This document shows, piece after piece, positions 52,509-62,204 of a stretch of 64,000 nucleotides of DNA. The position numbers were made by a program, and so were the translations under genes. Source of the stretch: Pseudarthrobacter sp. W1I19. Its GTDB lineage: Bacteria > Actinomycetota > Actinomycetes > Actinomycetales > Micrococcaceae. The stretch covers positions 372,001 to 436,000 of the forward strand of contig NZ_JAUSZR010000001.1 in NCBI RefSeq assembly GCF_030817835.1, in the 5' to 3' direction. The notes under the pieces are model-generated. The model saw only the letters and a list, made by a program, of their open reading frames with translations. It was not told the DNA's origin and did no database searches. The stretch's first letter is position 1. Each line of letters opens with the position of its first letter.

Positions 52509-52912
52509 CCGAGAATGCCATCCGGCTCGAACGCCGCTATTCACACCCGGCGGAATCCGTGTGGGCTGCGCTGACTACTCCTGAACTGCTGGCCCGCTGG
52601 TGGGCGCCGGGCGATATCGCACCGGTCGTCGGCCACCGCTTCACCATGGACATGGGCTCGTGGGGGCAACAGCAGTGCGAAGTCCTCACCGTGTATCCCG
52701 GCACGTCCATCAGCTTCCTCTTCTCCGAAGGCATGCTGGACACCACCATTACCTGGCGGCTCGAGGCGGTGGAAGGTGGCACCATCCTCCACCACGAATA
52801 CGCCGGCTTCCGCCTCGACACGTCCATGGGCAAGCAGGCCATCGAAGGCATGGGCAACGGCTGGCCCGGCCTGCTGGAACAGATTGACGGAGTGCTCGCC
52901 GGCGTCTCCTGA
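52505..52912 (+). CDS. AHSA1-type SRPBCC family protein
   Basis: 135 aa. IRLERRYSHPAESVWAALTTPELLARWWAPGD is typical of activator-of-Hsp90-ATPase-like START proteins, which in actinobacteria are very often encoded right behind an ArsR regulator. The role is unknown, probably hydrophobic ligand binding. Translation is coupled to the upstream regulator. Confidence 0.9.
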   Translation: MTENAIRLERRYSHPAESVWAALTTPELLARWWAPGDIAPVVGHRFTMDMGSWGQQQCEVLTVYPGTSISFLFSEGMLDTTITWRLEAVEGGTILHHEYAGFRLDTSMGKQAIEGMGNGWPGLLEQIDGVLAGVS

Positions 52913-53026
52913 CCTCCTACCGGAATGCCCACAGGGGACTAAAATGGGCCCTCCACGGCACGCTTGGAACTCCGCCACCTGATTCCGTCCGAGTGCGAAA
53001 CTCCGTGTACAAAGGGGAGGCCTGCC

Positions 53027-53452
53027 GTGGAAACTGACGACAACAAAGAGCTCGTGCGCCGCTTCTACGCCCAGATCGACGCCGGGAATATCGACGCGAT
53101 GGATGAACTGGTTGCGGAAGATTATCTCGACCATCACCCGCCATTCCCGGGATTGCCGGCAGGACGCGAAGGACTGAAACAGGCGTTCCGCATTTTCATG
53201 ACGGCTACGCCTGGCGTCCATGAGATTGAGGACCAGGTTGCAGAAGGGGACAAGGTGGTGACCAGGTTGACAGCTACCGGGCGGCATGTGGGCGAGCTTC
53301 CCGGACCGCTGCCTCCCACCGGCGCCCAGCTGCGGGAGACTGCAGTGGCCATCCATCGGATCCAGAACGGGAAGATCGTGGAGCACTGGTCTGACCGGGA
53401 CGATCTTGGGCTGATGCAGCAGCTCGGCGTAATCCAATTGCCCGGGGCTTAG
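53027..53452 (+). CDS. SnoaL-like ester-cyclase family protein
   Basis: 141 aa with NTF2/SnoaL fold markers: NKELVRRFYAQIDAGNIDAMDELVAEDYLDHHPPFPGLPAGREGLKQAF and the end DRDDLGLMQQLG. The GTG at 53027 has GGGGAGG six bases upstream. Members act on polyketide-like rings or are of unknown function; here there is no biosynthetic context. It converges with the antiporter across palindrome I. Confidence 0.87.
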   Translation: METDDNKELVRRFYAQIDAGNIDAMDELVAEDYLDHHPPFPGLPAGREGLKQAFRIFMTATPGVHEIEDQVAEGDKVVTRLTATGRHVGELPGPLPPTGAQLRETAVAIHRIQNGKIVEHWSDRDDLGLMQQLGVIQLPGA

Positions 53453-53476
53453 CCCCCTGAAACTTCAGGTAACCGC

Positions 53477-53500
53477 ACGACGGCGGGACCTCGCCGTCGT
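53477..53500. repeat. Dispersed palindrome, copy I
   Basis: Short form: nine-base arms ACGACGGCG / CGCCGTCGT with loop GGACCT. Between the convergent SnoaL-like and antiporter genes. Confidence 0.65.
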
Positions 53501-53531
53501 TCCCTCACCCGCGCTGCACCTCAGCAGGCAG

Positions 53532-55406
53532 TCACCCCAGCAGGTCGTCCTGGTAGCACCAGCGCCAGTCCTCGCCCGGCTCGATGCTCCGCATAACCTG
53601 GTGTCCCGTCGCTTGGAAGTGCTTGGAAGCGTGGGTTCCAGGCGAGGAATCGCAGCACCCCACCTGCCCGCAGGCCAGGCACATCCGCAGGTGCACAGTG
53701 GTGGTGCCTTCCCGCAGGCAGTCCTCGCAGTACGCGTCGCGCGGCGCCTCAACGAGCGGGGCCTGCTCGAGGTGCCCGCACACGCCGCCAGGCCGCGCGA
53801 TCCCTTCCCCGCCGCCCTCGCCGGACGCATCCACCTCGTCCAGCGCCACATCCAGCATCGATTCCTCAACATCCAGCCGCTCCAGGACATCGCTGAGGAC
53901 CTCCTGCGCGTACTCGCCGCCGCGCCGCAGCTCCAGCACCTTGGCCCGTTCGGCCTCCAGCATGGCAAGCCGCAGCCGGGCATAACGCTCGCTGGGCGTA
54001 GCCGTCTCCGCCGACGGCCGGCCCAGCCGTTCCCACGCCGCCAGCCCCCGCTCCTGCGTTCGCCGCTTCAGCATGGCCACCACCTCCGGCGGGTCGTCGT
54101 CTGTCCGCAATTCCTGCAGCCGGGTCACGCCGGCAGCGGTGGCGAGCTGCATCAGCGACGCCTTGTTCAAAGCATCCTCGCGCTGGTCCGGACCCTGGAC
54201 CCGCAACAGGCGGACCAGCGCCGGAAGGGTGAAGCCTTGCAGCGTCAGCGTGCCGCCCACCACCACGAGGGCAGCGAGGATCAGCACCGAACGGTGCTCC
54301 AGGTCCTCAGGCAGCACCAGCACCGCGGCCAGGGTGACCACTCCACGCATCCCAGCCCAGGAGACAATCGCAGGAAACTGCCACGGCGGGGACGGATCGC
54401 TGCGCCGCACGGCCGGAATCAGGCGGGGCAGATAGGTGGCCGGGAACACCCACACCGGCCGGAGCACCAGAACCGCCAGCAGGATCACGGCGCAACCAGC
54501 CCAGATCCGGCCGGCACCCAGGGAATCGTCCTGGACGCCCTCGATGATGGTCCGGACCTGGAGTCCGATCAGCAGGAACACCGAATTTTCCAGCAGGAAC
54601 TGCACGGTGTTCCAGTTGCTGCGCTGGCTCAGCCGGGCGGCACCGTTGGGCATGGACGGCGCCTTCGTGCCCATCACCAAGCCAGTAACTACGACGGCGA
54701 GTACCCCGGAGGCGTGCATGGCCTCCGCCGGCAGGTACGCCACAAAGGGGGCCGCGAGAGATGTTGACGTGTTGATCGCGACGTTCCTGATGCGTTTGCG
54801 CAGCATGGTCAGCACGTAGGCCGCGGCCAGGCCCACCACCAGCCCGCCGCCCACGGCGAGCAGGAAGTCCCCGGCGATCCCCGCCGCGGACACCGACCCC
54901 GAAATGGCCGCGATCGCTGCCCGAAGGCAAATCAACGCCGTGGCGTCGTTGACCAGGGATTCGCCCTCCAGGATGGTGACAATCCTGCGCGGCATCCCCA
55001 CCTTCCGGGCGATGGACGTCGCGGCCACTGCATCCGGCGGCGCCAGGACCGCACCCAGGGCGATCGCTGCGGCCAGCGGGATCTCCGGGAACAGCCACCA
55101 GACCACCAGGCCCACCGTGATGGTCCCGAAGATCACGTAGCCCACCGAGAGCAGCCCGATGGCCCGGCGGTTGGAACCGAAATCGAACAGCGACGTCCGC
55201 AGCGCCGCGGCGTACAGCAGCGGCGGCAAAAGGCCCACGAGGACCAGTTCAGGGTTCAGTTCAATGTCCGGAACAAACGGGAGGAAGGAGCCGATCACGC
55301 CGGCCAGCACCAGCAGCAGAGGAACCGAAATGTTCAGCTTCCGGCCCAGCGCGCTTCCGGCGCATACCACCGCAACGAGAACCAGAAGTCCCAGGGCGAT
55401 CTCCAT
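53532..55406 (-). CDS. Na+/H+ antiporter (CPA1) with C-terminal UBP-type zinc finger
   Basis: 624 aa. The first about 400 residues form a 12-13-helix exchanger with the ion-binding motif LAPPDAVAATS and GESLVNDATALI. A cytoplasmic helical part follows, and the last 95 residues hold a zinc finger of the ubiquitin-hydrolase type: CGH, CEDC, CLACGQVGCCDSS, then HASKHFQATGH. The first part exports Na+ or K+ in exchange for protons. The role of the zinc finger in bacteria is unknown, perhaps sensing or protein contact. Single gene. Confidence 0.92.
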   Translation of the reverse strand: MEIALGLLVLVAVVCAGSALGRKLNISVPLLLVLAGVIGSFLPFVPDIELNPELVLVGLLPPLLYAAALRTSLFDFGSNRRAIGLLSVGYVIFGTITVGLVVWWLFPEIPLAAAIALGAVLAPPDAVAATSIARKVGMPRRIVTILEGESLVNDATALICLRAAIAAISGSVSAAGIAGDFLLAVGGGLVVGLAAAYVLTMLRKRIRNVAINTSTSLAAPFVAYLPAEAMHASGVLAVVVTGLVMGTKAPSMPNGAARLSQRSNWNTVQFLLENSVFLLIGLQVRTIIEGVQDDSLGAGRIWAGCAVILLAVLVLRPVWVFPATYLPRLIPAVRRSDPSPPWQFPAIVSWAGMRGVVTLAAVLVLPEDLEHRSVLILAALVVVGGTLTLQGFTLPALVRLLRVQGPDQREDALNKASLMQLATAAGVTRLQELRTDDDPPEVVAMLKRRTQERGLAAWERLGRPSAETATPSERYARLRLAMLEAERAKVLELRRGGEYAQEVLSDVLERLDVEESMLDVALDEVDASGEGGGEGIARPGGVCGHLEQAPLVEAPRDAYCEDCLREGTTTVHLRMCLACGQVGCCDSSPGTHASKHFQATGHQVMRSIEPGEDWRWCYQDDLLG

Positions 55407-55463
55407 TCGGCCATTGTCTCAGGCCCTGCCAAGGGTGTCCCCGCGGGCGCTGCCCTTAACTCG

Positions 55464-55511
55464 TAGGGGACAGGACGACGGCGGGGCGTCCCGCCGTCGT
55501 CCTGTCCCCTA
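55464..55511. repeat. Dispersed palindrome, copy J (longest arms)
   Basis: Twenty-two-base perfect arms (55464-55485 and 55490-55511) with loop GCGT. The outer bases differ from other copies while the GACGACGGCGGG core is kept. It lies behind the FAH gene, with the antiporter gene beyond. Confidence 0.85.
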
Positions 55512-55562
55512 AAGCGCGCAGCCGCGCCAGGCAAGCAGTGACGCGTGCCTCGCGCCTGGCGC

Positions 55563-56756
55563 TTAGCGCGCCGCGCCGGCACCGGCCAGCAGGCGCTGCT
55601 GATGCAGGTATTCGAACAGTTGCCGAAGCCCGAAAGACCATTCCGGCAGATCTTCAGCCCGGCCCACCTGGTTGACAAGCGCACCAAGGTGGCGGCTGCG
55701 GATGGTCACGGTGTCGCCCATTCTGTGGGTGAAACCCTGCCCCGGCTCGTCCCGGTCCTGCGTGGGGGCAAAAAGGGTGCCGGTGTACAGCGCAAAGCCG
55801 TCCGGGTACTGGTGGTGGCGTCCGCGGGTTGCGGCCACCAGTTCCTCGAACGGCCGGCTGATCCGGGCAACGGAATTGCGGCCCTCCAGCACATAGCCGT
55901 CGTCCCTGCCCTCCACCCGCAGCAGGATCTCCTCGTCACGCAAAGTGTCCAGCGTAAATCCTCCGTCGAACAGCCGGATGAAAGGACCCAGTGCACTGGA
56001 CGCATTGTTGTCCTTCGCCTTGCCCAGCAGCAGTGCGCTGCGGCCTTCAACATCGCGCAGGTTGACGTCGTTGCCCAAAGTCGCACCCACCACAGAGCCC
56101 GCGGACGTGGCCACGAGCACCAGCTCGGGTTCCGGGTTGTTCCAGCGGGAAAACGAGGGAATCCCCACCTGCGCGCCGAGCCCCACCGAGGACAGCACCG
56201 GGGCCTTGGTGAACACTTCAGGGTCCGGCCCGATACCCACCTCGAGATACTGCGACCACAGCCCCTCGGCGATAAGCACCTTCTTGGCCTCGGCGGCTTC
56301 CGGGGAGCCCGGCCGGATGGACGCGATGCTGCCGCCCAGCGCCTTCGCCACCAGCTCACGGGTCTGTTGGGCCTTGCTGGCGTCGCCGCCGCAGCGCTCC
56401 TCGATGACGCGTTCGACCATGCTGTCCACAAACGTCACGCCGCAGGCCTTGATGACCTGCAGGTCCACCGGCGCCAGCAGGTGCGGCCGGGTGGTGTCGC
56501 GGGCCAGTGACGCCCCGATGATCTCGGAAACCGACCATTGCGGCGAGGCCATTGCGGCCCGGACATCCGCCACCAGGCCGGGACGTTCGAGAAGTTCCGA
56601 AACCGTCCCGGCGAGGGACTGGAGGCTGTACACGTCCTGGCCCTGAAGGGCGACGACGCGCGGGCCGGACGCTTGGGGGTCCCAAATCCGGCCGATGAGG
56701 AGCGCGGAGTCCGCGTCCTCGGGGAGCACGGAACTGAAGTCCTTCAATGTGTTCAC
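55563..56756 (-). CDS. Fumarylacetoacetate-hydrolase-family protein, probably a diketo-sugar-acid hydrolase
   Basis: 397 aa. The C-terminal FAH fold has metal-binding acids in NPEPELVLV and GNDVNLRDVEGR. The N-terminal extension (about 90 residues) resembles AraD1-like and related sugar-acid enzymes. As last gene of an operon with fuconate-type dehydratase and aldehyde dehydrogenase, it likely splits a 2,4-diketo- or 2-keto-3-deoxy-acid into pyruvate- or lactate-type fragments; this is inference. Starts at GTG 56756 overlapping the upstream stop (GTGA). Confidence 0.82.
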   Translation of the reverse strand: MNTLKDFSSVLPEDADSALLIGRIWDPQASGPRVVALQGQDVYSLQSLAGTVSELLERPGLVADVRAAMASPQWSVSEIIGASLARDTTRPHLLAPVDLQVIKACGVTFVDSMVERVIEERCGGDASKAQQTRELVAKALGGSIASIRPGSPEAAEAKKVLIAEGLWSQYLEVGIGPDPEVFTKAPVLSSVGLGAQVGIPSFSRWNNPEPELVLVATSAGSVVGATLGNDVNLRDVEGRSALLLGKAKDNNASSALGPFIRLFDGGFTLDTLRDEEILLRVEGRDDGYVLEGRNSVARISRPFEELVAATRGRHHQYPDGFALYTGTLFAPTQDRDEPGQGFTHRMGDTVTIRSRHLGALVNQVGRAEDLPEWSFGLRQLFEYLHQQRLLAGAGAAR

Positions 56757-58237
56757 TTCACCTCACCGGCCCGCGTTCCGGAGTCAGTCCCCGGCCGCCG
56801 CCATTCGCCGTCGACGCGCTGCGGCACCCGCCAGGGGTTGGCGTCCTGCAAGGGCTCGGGCAGCCGCTCCACGGGAAAGGACTGGTAGGCAACAGGGCGC
56901 AGGAAACGCCGGATGGCGGCCGTCCCCACCGAGGTGGTGTTGGACGAGGTGGCAGGGTAGGGCCCGCCGTGGTGCTGGGCGTAACTGACGGTGACGCCCG
57001 TGGGCCAGCCGTTCCACAGGACCCGGCCACTGATGTCGGTGAGCCGTTCGGCCAGGTCCGCGACGTCGTCGTCCGCTTCCGCCTGCAGGGTTGTGGTGAG
57101 CTGCCCCTCCAGGAGGCCCGCCAGGGCCGGAAGTTCTGACTCGTCCCCGTACTCCACCATGAGGCTGGCCGGCCCGAACATCTCCTGCCGCAGGATGGAC
57201 GGATCCTCGCGGACCGCGGCCGCCGAGGTGCGCAGCACGGTAGGCGCCGGGCACTCCGCGAAATCGCCCTCCACCAGCACGTCCACACCCTTCGTGGCGC
57301 GCAGGCCGCGCACGGCACCGGTGAAGCCCTCGTGCAGGCGCTCACTGAGCAGTGGTGCCGGAGTGAATCCTGCCAGCGCCTGCTCCAGGCGGGTCCGGAC
57401 TGCATCCGAGTGCCCGCGGGGAACGAACAGCAGCCCCGGCTTGGTGCAGAACTGGCCCATTCCCAGGGTGAAGGAGTTGGCGTACCCGCCGATGATCTCG
57501 CCGGCACGGGCATTCCAGGCCTTGCCGGTGACAAAGACGGCGTTGATGCCCCCAAGTTCGCCGAAGAACGGAATGGGTTCGGGCCGGGCGGCGGCACGGT
57601 TGAACAAAGCGCGGCCGCCCGCCGTCGAGCCGGTAAAGCCGATGGCTTTGACCAGGGGGTGGTCAACGAGTGCCTCGGCGGCGGCCCGCCCGGTGACCAG
57701 GGAGAAGAGGCCCGACGGCGCCCCGGCGGCATCGAGGGCGGCCACCACTGTCTCCGCGGTGCGCAGCGCAAGCTGCAGGTGGCCGTCGTGCGCCTTGTGC
57801 ACCACGGCGCACCCGGCGGCAAGCGCCGAGGCGCTGTCCCCGCCCATCACGCTGAAGGCAAAGGGGAAGTTGGAGGCGCCGAAAACGCCCACGACGCCGA
57901 GTGGCACGTTATAGCGGCGCAGGTCCGGCCGCGGGCCCATGCCCCATTCCTGGTCGGCGTGGTCAATGGTGGCGTCAAAGTGCTCGCCGTTACGGATCTC
58001 GTCGGCGAAGAGGCCCAGCTGGAAGGTGCTGCGCTTCAGCTCGCCGCGGAGCCGCGCCTCGGCGAGGTGCGTTTCCTTCGCTGCGAGGGCCACGAGCACA
58101 TCGGCGTCCTTTTCCAGCCCGGCCGCGACGGCATCGAGCCAACCCGCGCGGGTGGAGGGATCCGCGGTCCGCGCCTTCTCGAAGGCGGCGTGCGCTGCGT
58201 CGACGGAGGCCCGCAGCCCAGCGGCACTGGTGGTCAT
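56753..58237 (-). CDS. Aldehyde dehydrogenase, 2,5-dioxovalerate (alpha-ketoglutarate semialdehyde) type
   Basis: 494 aa. NAD(P)-binding [25 protein letters not shown], catalytic cysteine in [12 protein letters not shown], and the general-base glutamate in ELGGINAVF. The longest family form (KGSADH-III-like) fits the length and motif. Converts an aldehyde intermediate of sugar-acid breakdown to the acid. The ATG at 58237 overlaps the stop of the dehydratase gene (ATGA, 58234-58237). The longer frame to 58327 overlaps the dehydratase and is rejected. Confidence 0.87.
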   Translation of the reverse strand: MTTSAAGLRASVDAAHAAFEKARTADPSTRAGWLDAVAAGLEKDADVLVALAAKETHLAEARLRGELKRSTFQLGLFADEIRNGEHFDATIDHADQEWGMGPRPDLRRYNVPLGVVGVFGASNFPFAFSVMGGDSASALAAGCAVVHKAHDGHLQLALRTAETVVAALDAAGAPSGLFSLVTGRAAAEALVDHPLVKAIGFTGSTAGGRALFNRAAARPEPIPFFGELGGINAVFVTGKAWNARAGEIIGGYANSFTLGMGQFCTKPGLLFVPRGHSDAVRTRLEQALAGFTPAPLLSERLHEGFTGAVRGLRATKGVDVLVEGDFAECPAPTVLRTSAAAVREDPSILRQEMFGPASLMVEYGDESELPALAGLLEGQLTTTLQAEADDDVADLAERLTDISGRVLWNGWPTGVTVSYAQHHGGPYPATSSNTTSVGTAAIRRFLRPVAYQSFPVERLPEPLQDANPWRVPQRVDGEWRRPGTDSGTRAGEVK

Positions 58238-59580
58238 CGAGCCCCACCCGCCTGTGCCAGTTGGGCTCCGGTGACTGCGGCGCGGCCGCCTACTTCCACC
58301 CAGCCTGCTCCGGCCGGGAATTCCCACCGGGCCCGGGAGGCGGCCAGCATCTCGGCGCCGGTTCCGGGCAGCTGCGGGGCACCGTAGCGGCCGTTGATGA
58401 TGCGGACGGGCTCGGCGAAATGCTCGTGCAGGTGGTCCACGTATTCAATCATCCGGCCGTCCTGGCTGCCGGTGATGGCGGCGTAGTCGAAGAAGGAGAA
58501 GTGCTGCACCAGTTCGCAGAGGCCCACTCCGCCGGCATGCGGGCAGACCGGGACGCCGAACTTGGCGGCGAGCAGCAGGTTGGCGATGTTCTCGTTGACA
58601 CCGCCTACCCGGGTGGAATCCAGCTGCAGAACGTCAATGGCGCCGGCCTGCAGCAGTTGCTTGAAGACGATCCGGCTGGCGACTGCCTCACCGGTGGCCA
58701 CCCGGACCGGGGAGACGCCCTTGCGGATTTCGGCATGGCCCAGGATGTCGTCAGTGCTGGTGGGTTCTTCAATCCAGTACGGGTTGAACTGGGCCAGCTG
58801 GTTTACCCATTCGATCGCCTCGGACACCTCCCACCGCTGGTTCGCGTCAATGGCGATGGGAAGCCCGCCCACGGCTTCCCGGGCCAGGGCCATCCGGCGG
58901 CGGTCATCGTTGATGTCCCCGCCCACCTTGAGCTTGATCATGGAAAAGCCGTCAGCGGCGGCCTGCTTGCTGAGCCGGACCAGCTTTTCGTCGCTGTAGC
59001 CCAGCCAGCCGGGTGAGGTGGTGTAGGCCGGGTAGCCGTCCGCCTTGAGTTCGGTGATGCGCGCCGCCTTGCCGTCTTCGCCCGCCCGCAGGATGTCCAG
59101 TGCCTGCTGCGGGTTGAGGGCGTCGCGGATATGGGTGAAATCGACCACGTCCACAACCTCTTCGGCCGGCATCTCGCTGAGCAGGAGCCACAGCGGCTTG
59201 TTTTCCCGCCGGGCCCGGATGTCCCAGAGCGCACTGATCAGGGCACCGGCCGCCATCTGGGTGACGCCCTTCTCCGGCCCGAGCCAGCGCAGCTGTGAAT
59301 CGTGGATGAGCCGTCTGGACGCACCGCCGAGGTCGTAGATCAGCTCGCCTATGTCACGGCCCTGCAGGAGCGTGGCATAGGCATCGATGGCGTGGGTGAT
59401 GACCTCGTTGCCGCGGCCGCAGCTGAACACAAACCCGTGGCCTTCGTCACCCGCGTCAGTGCGGATCACCACGTAGGCGGCGGAGTAGTCGGGGTCCACG
59501 TTGACCGCGTCTGAGCCATCAAGTTCCAGGGACGTGGGGAAACGGACGTCCTGGGTGCGGATGGAAGTAATGGAAGGCAT
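58234..59580 (-). CDS. Enolase-superfamily dehydratase, L-fuconate dehydratase type
   Basis: 448 aa. Visible catalytic positions: Lys in KLKVG, metal-binding Asp in DANQRW, Glu in IEEPTSTDD, Glu in ATGEAVAS, His in [21 protein letters not shown] and [23 protein letters not shown] are characteristic of fuconate dehydratase. Removes water from a C6 deoxy-sugar acid to the 2-keto-3-deoxy acid. First gene of the operon; the ATG at 59580 has GAGAGAAG nearby. A related acid remains possible as substrate. Confidence 0.88.
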   Translation of the reverse strand: MPSITSIRTQDVRFPTSLELDGSDAVNVDPDYSAAYVVIRTDAGDEGHGFVFSCGRGNEVITHAIDAYATLLQGRDIGELIYDLGGASRRLIHDSQLRWLGPEKGVTQMAAGALISALWDIRARRENKPLWLLLSEMPAEEVVDVVDFTHIRDALNPQQALDILRAGEDGKAARITELKADGYPAYTTSPGWLGYSDEKLVRLSKQAAADGFSMIKLKVGGDINDDRRRMALAREAVGGLPIAIDANQRWEVSEAIEWVNQLAQFNPYWIEEPTSTDDILGHAEIRKGVSPVRVATGEAVASRIVFKQLLQAGAIDVLQLDSTRVGGVNENIANLLLAAKFGVPVCPHAGGVGLCELVQHFSFFDYAAITGSQDGRMIEYVDHLHEHFAEPVRIINGRYGAPQLPGTGAEMLAASRARWEFPAGAGWVEVGGRAAVTGAQLAQAGGAR

Positions 59581-59620
59581 GCTGTGCTTCTCTCTGCGTT
59601 GGGAGGAGTGTGGGGCAGTT

Positions 59621-59648
59621 CCTATATGAATTCTCATAATCATATAGG
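59621..59648. promoter_or_regulatory. Operator S1 upstream of the dehydratase operon
   Basis: CCTATATGA (59621-59629) and TCATATAGG (59640-59648), nine-base arms with ten bases between. Read on the minus strand it matches the site at 60573-60598 in 21 of 26 bases. Confidence 0.7.
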
Positions 59649-59686
59649 AATAGTGATGTGGATCAAGTACCTGCCCGGTCTGACGG

Positions 59687-59717
59687 CAAAAAGAAGCCCG
59701 GCGCAAGGCCGGGCTTC
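59687..59717 (-). terminator. Intrinsic terminator of the GntR gene
   Basis: GAAGCCCGGC (59693-59702) / GCCGGGCTTC (59708-59717), five-base loop, followed on the minus strand by TTTTTGCC. A complete Rho-independent terminator 14 bases behind the stop. Confidence 0.88.
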
Positions 59718-59730
59718 CTGGTGAATGGGA

Positions 59731-60456
59731 CTAGACGATGCGGGTCCTGGGGGGACCGCCTTCCTCAAGGGGTTCCAGATCCACTGCTCCCTCGAATGCC
59801 TGTGCGAAGCGCGTAAACGAATTCCTGATGTGCAGGGCCATCGCCGCCTCCGCTTCCTCCGGCCGGCAGGCCTGGATGGCCTCCCGTACTGCCGAGTGCT
59901 CGGCCATGGTGCTCGCGCCGTCGACGTCCGCGGGGTAGAGGCGGAAGGTGTGCAGGTGGCAGTGCGTCTGGGCGAAGGCGTGGCGCACTACGGGATTTCC
60001 TGCTGCAGCCAGGATGGTGTCGTGGAAGCGGGTGTCGTGGGCCACCAGGTCCTGCCGCAGGTCCCCGCCGGCCTGGATGACGCCCTGGAAAGCCGACAGT
60101 TCCTTCTCCAGTGAGCGGGCAGGATTGGCGAGCCGGTCCACCGCCGCGGCCCGGGCTGCCCACGGTTCAACCAGCAGCCGGAATTCGAAAAGGGAGCGCA
60201 GTTCATCCAGGCCCAGCAGGGGAGTGGTGCTGTATCCCCGCCCAGGCGTGTAGACCACCAGATTGTCGCCCTCCAGCCGCTGCAGCACTTCCCGGACAGG
60301 AGTTTGGGAAACGCCCATGCTGCGCGAGACGGCGTCGATGTTGATTCGCGTGCCGGGCTCGATCTCACCGTTGAGGATCGAGGCCCGCATGGCCGCATAG
60401 ACGTCCATCACAGCCGCCTTGGAGCGGGCGGGATCGGACGATTGACGTGGTGGCAC
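59731..60456 (-). CDS. GntR family regulator with FCD domain (sugar-acid operon)
   Basis: 241 aa. Winged helix (INIDAVSRSMGVSQTPVREVLQRLEGDNLV) and an FCD effector domain (LRSLFEFRLLVEPWAARAA; HDTRFHDTILAAAGN, His/Asp metal pocket). Starts at GTG 60456 with AGAGGTAAAG upstream. It lies between the dehydratase operon and the MFS gene, each of which has the shared operator in front, and likely represses both until the sugar acid appears. Confidence 0.9.
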   Translation of the reverse strand: MPPRQSSDPARSKAAVMDVYAAMRASILNGEIEPGTRINIDAVSRSMGVSQTPVREVLQRLEGDNLVVYTPGRGYSTTPLLGLDELRSLFEFRLLVEPWAARAAAVDRLANPARSLEKELSAFQGVIQAGGDLRQDLVAHDTRFHDTILAAAGNPVVRHAFAQTHCHLHTFRLYPADVDGASTMAEHSAVREAIQACRPEEAEAAMALHIRNSFTRFAQAFEGAVDLEPLEEGGPPRTRIV

Positions 60457-60572
60457 GCTTCTTTACCTCTTTGCATGGTGACTGGAGTTGCTGTGGGAAT
60501 CATAAGCCACAGGCGCCAAAGCGCCTTGGGAAAGAGTTTCTGCGCCAGGGGGTTGTCCTGGATCACTATCCA

Positions 60573-60602
60573 TATATGATTAATAGCATTCCTATATGAT
60601 TG
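60573..60602. promoter_or_regulatory. Operator S2 upstream of the MFS gene
   Basis: TATATGATT at 60573-60581 and again at 60593-60601. The 26 bases from 60573 match S1 on the other strand at 21 positions. Lies about 75 bases before the MFS start. Confidence 0.7.
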
Positions 60603-60676
60603 TCCTTCAAAAACTGCGCCCAGCCACTCCCGATGACACTGCGCGCAAAGCCCGCCCTTACGTCAAAGGAGACCGT

Positions 60677-62014
60677 ATGACTGCCATCAGCAGTAGGCTT
60701 GCCCCTAAAACTTCCCCAAAGGCTCCCCGCGCCATGACCCGCAAACGCTGGATGATCATCTGGCTCGCCTTCATCGGCCTCAGCATCAACTACCTCGACC
60801 GGTCCAGCCTCAGCGTTGCCCTGCCGTTTATGGGCAAGGACTTCGAACTTTCCGCTACCCAGCAGGGCCTGATCTTCGCGGCCTTCTTCTGGGCTTACGA
60901 CTTCTGCCAGCTGGCCGCGGGCTGGTACGTGGACAAGGTGGGCCCACGCAGGTCCTTCTCCCTGGCAGCCGTATGGTGGTCCATCTTCACCATGGCTACC
61001 GCCGCGGCCACGAGTTTCTGGTCCCTGTTCGCGGCCCGGTTTCTGCTCGGAGTAGGCGAAAGCCCCGCCCCGAGTACCGCGGCCAAAGTGGTGGCCACCT
61101 GGTTCCCGGTCCGCGAGCGGGCGTTTGCCACCAGCATCTGGGACTCCGGATCCCGCGTGGGTGCAGTGATCGCCCTGCCCATCGTCACCCTGATTGTTGC
61201 CTTCACCTCGTGGCATGCCGTGTTCATCATCATCGGCGTTGCGGGCCTTATCTGGGCCGCCGTGTGGTGGAAGGTCTACCGGAGCCCCGAGGAGCACCCG
61301 ACGGCGGACGCCGCCGAAGTTGCCTACATCCAGGACGGCGGTGCGCGCAGCGCAGCCAATGACGACGAGGGTGCCGCAAAGCTTCCCTGGCGGGCACTGT
61401 TCAAGTACCGGACCATCCTGAGCATGATGTTCGGCTTCTTCTGCCTCAACAGCGCCATCTACTTCTTCATCACCTTCTTCCCGAGCTACCTGGTCAAGGA
61501 GCGCGGTTTCGACCTGCTCAAGCTGGGCTTCTTCGGCGCCATCCCCGGGATCTGCGCCGTGCTGTTCGGCTGGCTCGCCGGCTATGTAGCCGACCGCGCC
61601 GTCCAGCGGGGCGTATCGGTGACGCGGGTCCGCAAGACCGCCATCGCCGGTGGCCTCGCCGGCGGTTCCGTCATCATGTTTGCCGCGCTGGTACCCGAGG
61701 CCTGGATGGCCCTGGCCCTGCTGTCCGTGGCATACTCCAGCCTGACCGTCGCAGCCACCGGCATCTGGTCGCTTCCGGCCGACGTTGCCCCCAGCTCCCG
61801 CCACGTCGGATCCATCGGTGGACTGCAGAACTTCGCCTCCAACCTGGCCGGCATCTTCACGCCCATCCTCGTCGGCGTCCTTGTGGACCAGACCGGCTCC
61901 TTCGTGGCGCCGCTGGCCGTCATCGGGGCGGTGGCCCTGATCGGTGCCGCCAACTACTTGTTCGTCATGGGCAAGATCGAACCGCTGAAGGTGGCCGAAC
62001 CCGCCAACGTGTGA
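60677..62014 (+). CDS. MFS transporter, anion:cation symporter family (sugar acid, inferred)
   Basis: 445 aa, 12 helices in two halves with a central cytoplasmic loop. N-terminal SINYLDRSSLSVALPFMGKDFELS is typical of the hexuronate/galactarate/phthalate-type ACS family; GVGESPAPSTAAKVVATWFPVRERA is also characteristic. Imports the acid consumed by the dehydratase operon, by context. The ATG at 60677 has AAAGGAG upstream. Followed by a terminator hairpin. Confidence 0.9.
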   Translation: MTAISSRLAPKTSPKAPRAMTRKRWMIIWLAFIGLSINYLDRSSLSVALPFMGKDFELSATQQGLIFAAFFWAYDFCQLAAGWYVDKVGPRRSFSLAAVWWSIFTMATAAATSFWSLFAARFLLGVGESPAPSTAAKVVATWFPVRERAFATSIWDSGSRVGAVIALPIVTLIVAFTSWHAVFIIIGVAGLIWAAVWWKVYRSPEEHPTADAAEVAYIQDGGARSAANDDEGAAKLPWRALFKYRTILSMMFGFFCLNSAIYFFITFFPSYLVKERGFDLLKLGFFGAIPGICAVLFGWLAGYVADRAVQRGVSVTRVRKTAIAGGLAGGSVIMFAALVPEAWMALALLSVAYSSLTVAATGIWSLPADVAPSSRHVGSIGGLQNFASNLAGIFTPILVGVLVDQTGSFVAPLAVIGAVALIGAANYLFVMGKIEPLKVAEPANV

Positions 62015-62031
62015 CGTTCCCTTGAGTACGG

Positions 62032-62059
62032 AGCCCCGGCCAGTTACCCGGCCGGGGCT
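62032..62059 (+). terminator. Hairpin behind the MFS gene
   Basis: AGCCCCGGCC (62032-62041) / GGCCGGGGCT (62050-62059), eight-base loop, followed by TCCGCTCG (weak U-run). Confidence 0.7.
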
Positions 62060-62087
62060 TCCGCTCGTATCGGCTCAAGGGAGCGCG

Positions 62088-62112
62088 CGACGGCGGGAGG
62101 TGGCGCCATCGT
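62088..62112. repeat. Degenerate dispersed palindrome, copy K
   Basis: GACGGCG ... CGCCATC with one mismatch and loop GGAGGTGG. Same core as the other copies but decayed; between the MFS gene and the riboswitch. Confidence 0.5.
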
Positions 62113-62204
62113 CTGCCCGCCTGAAACCGGCCCTCGTTTTGCATCCCGCCCCAACGTCCTGTAATCTGTGAGCCGTGTCACCCACCAGTGGCACGTGCTT
62201 ATGA

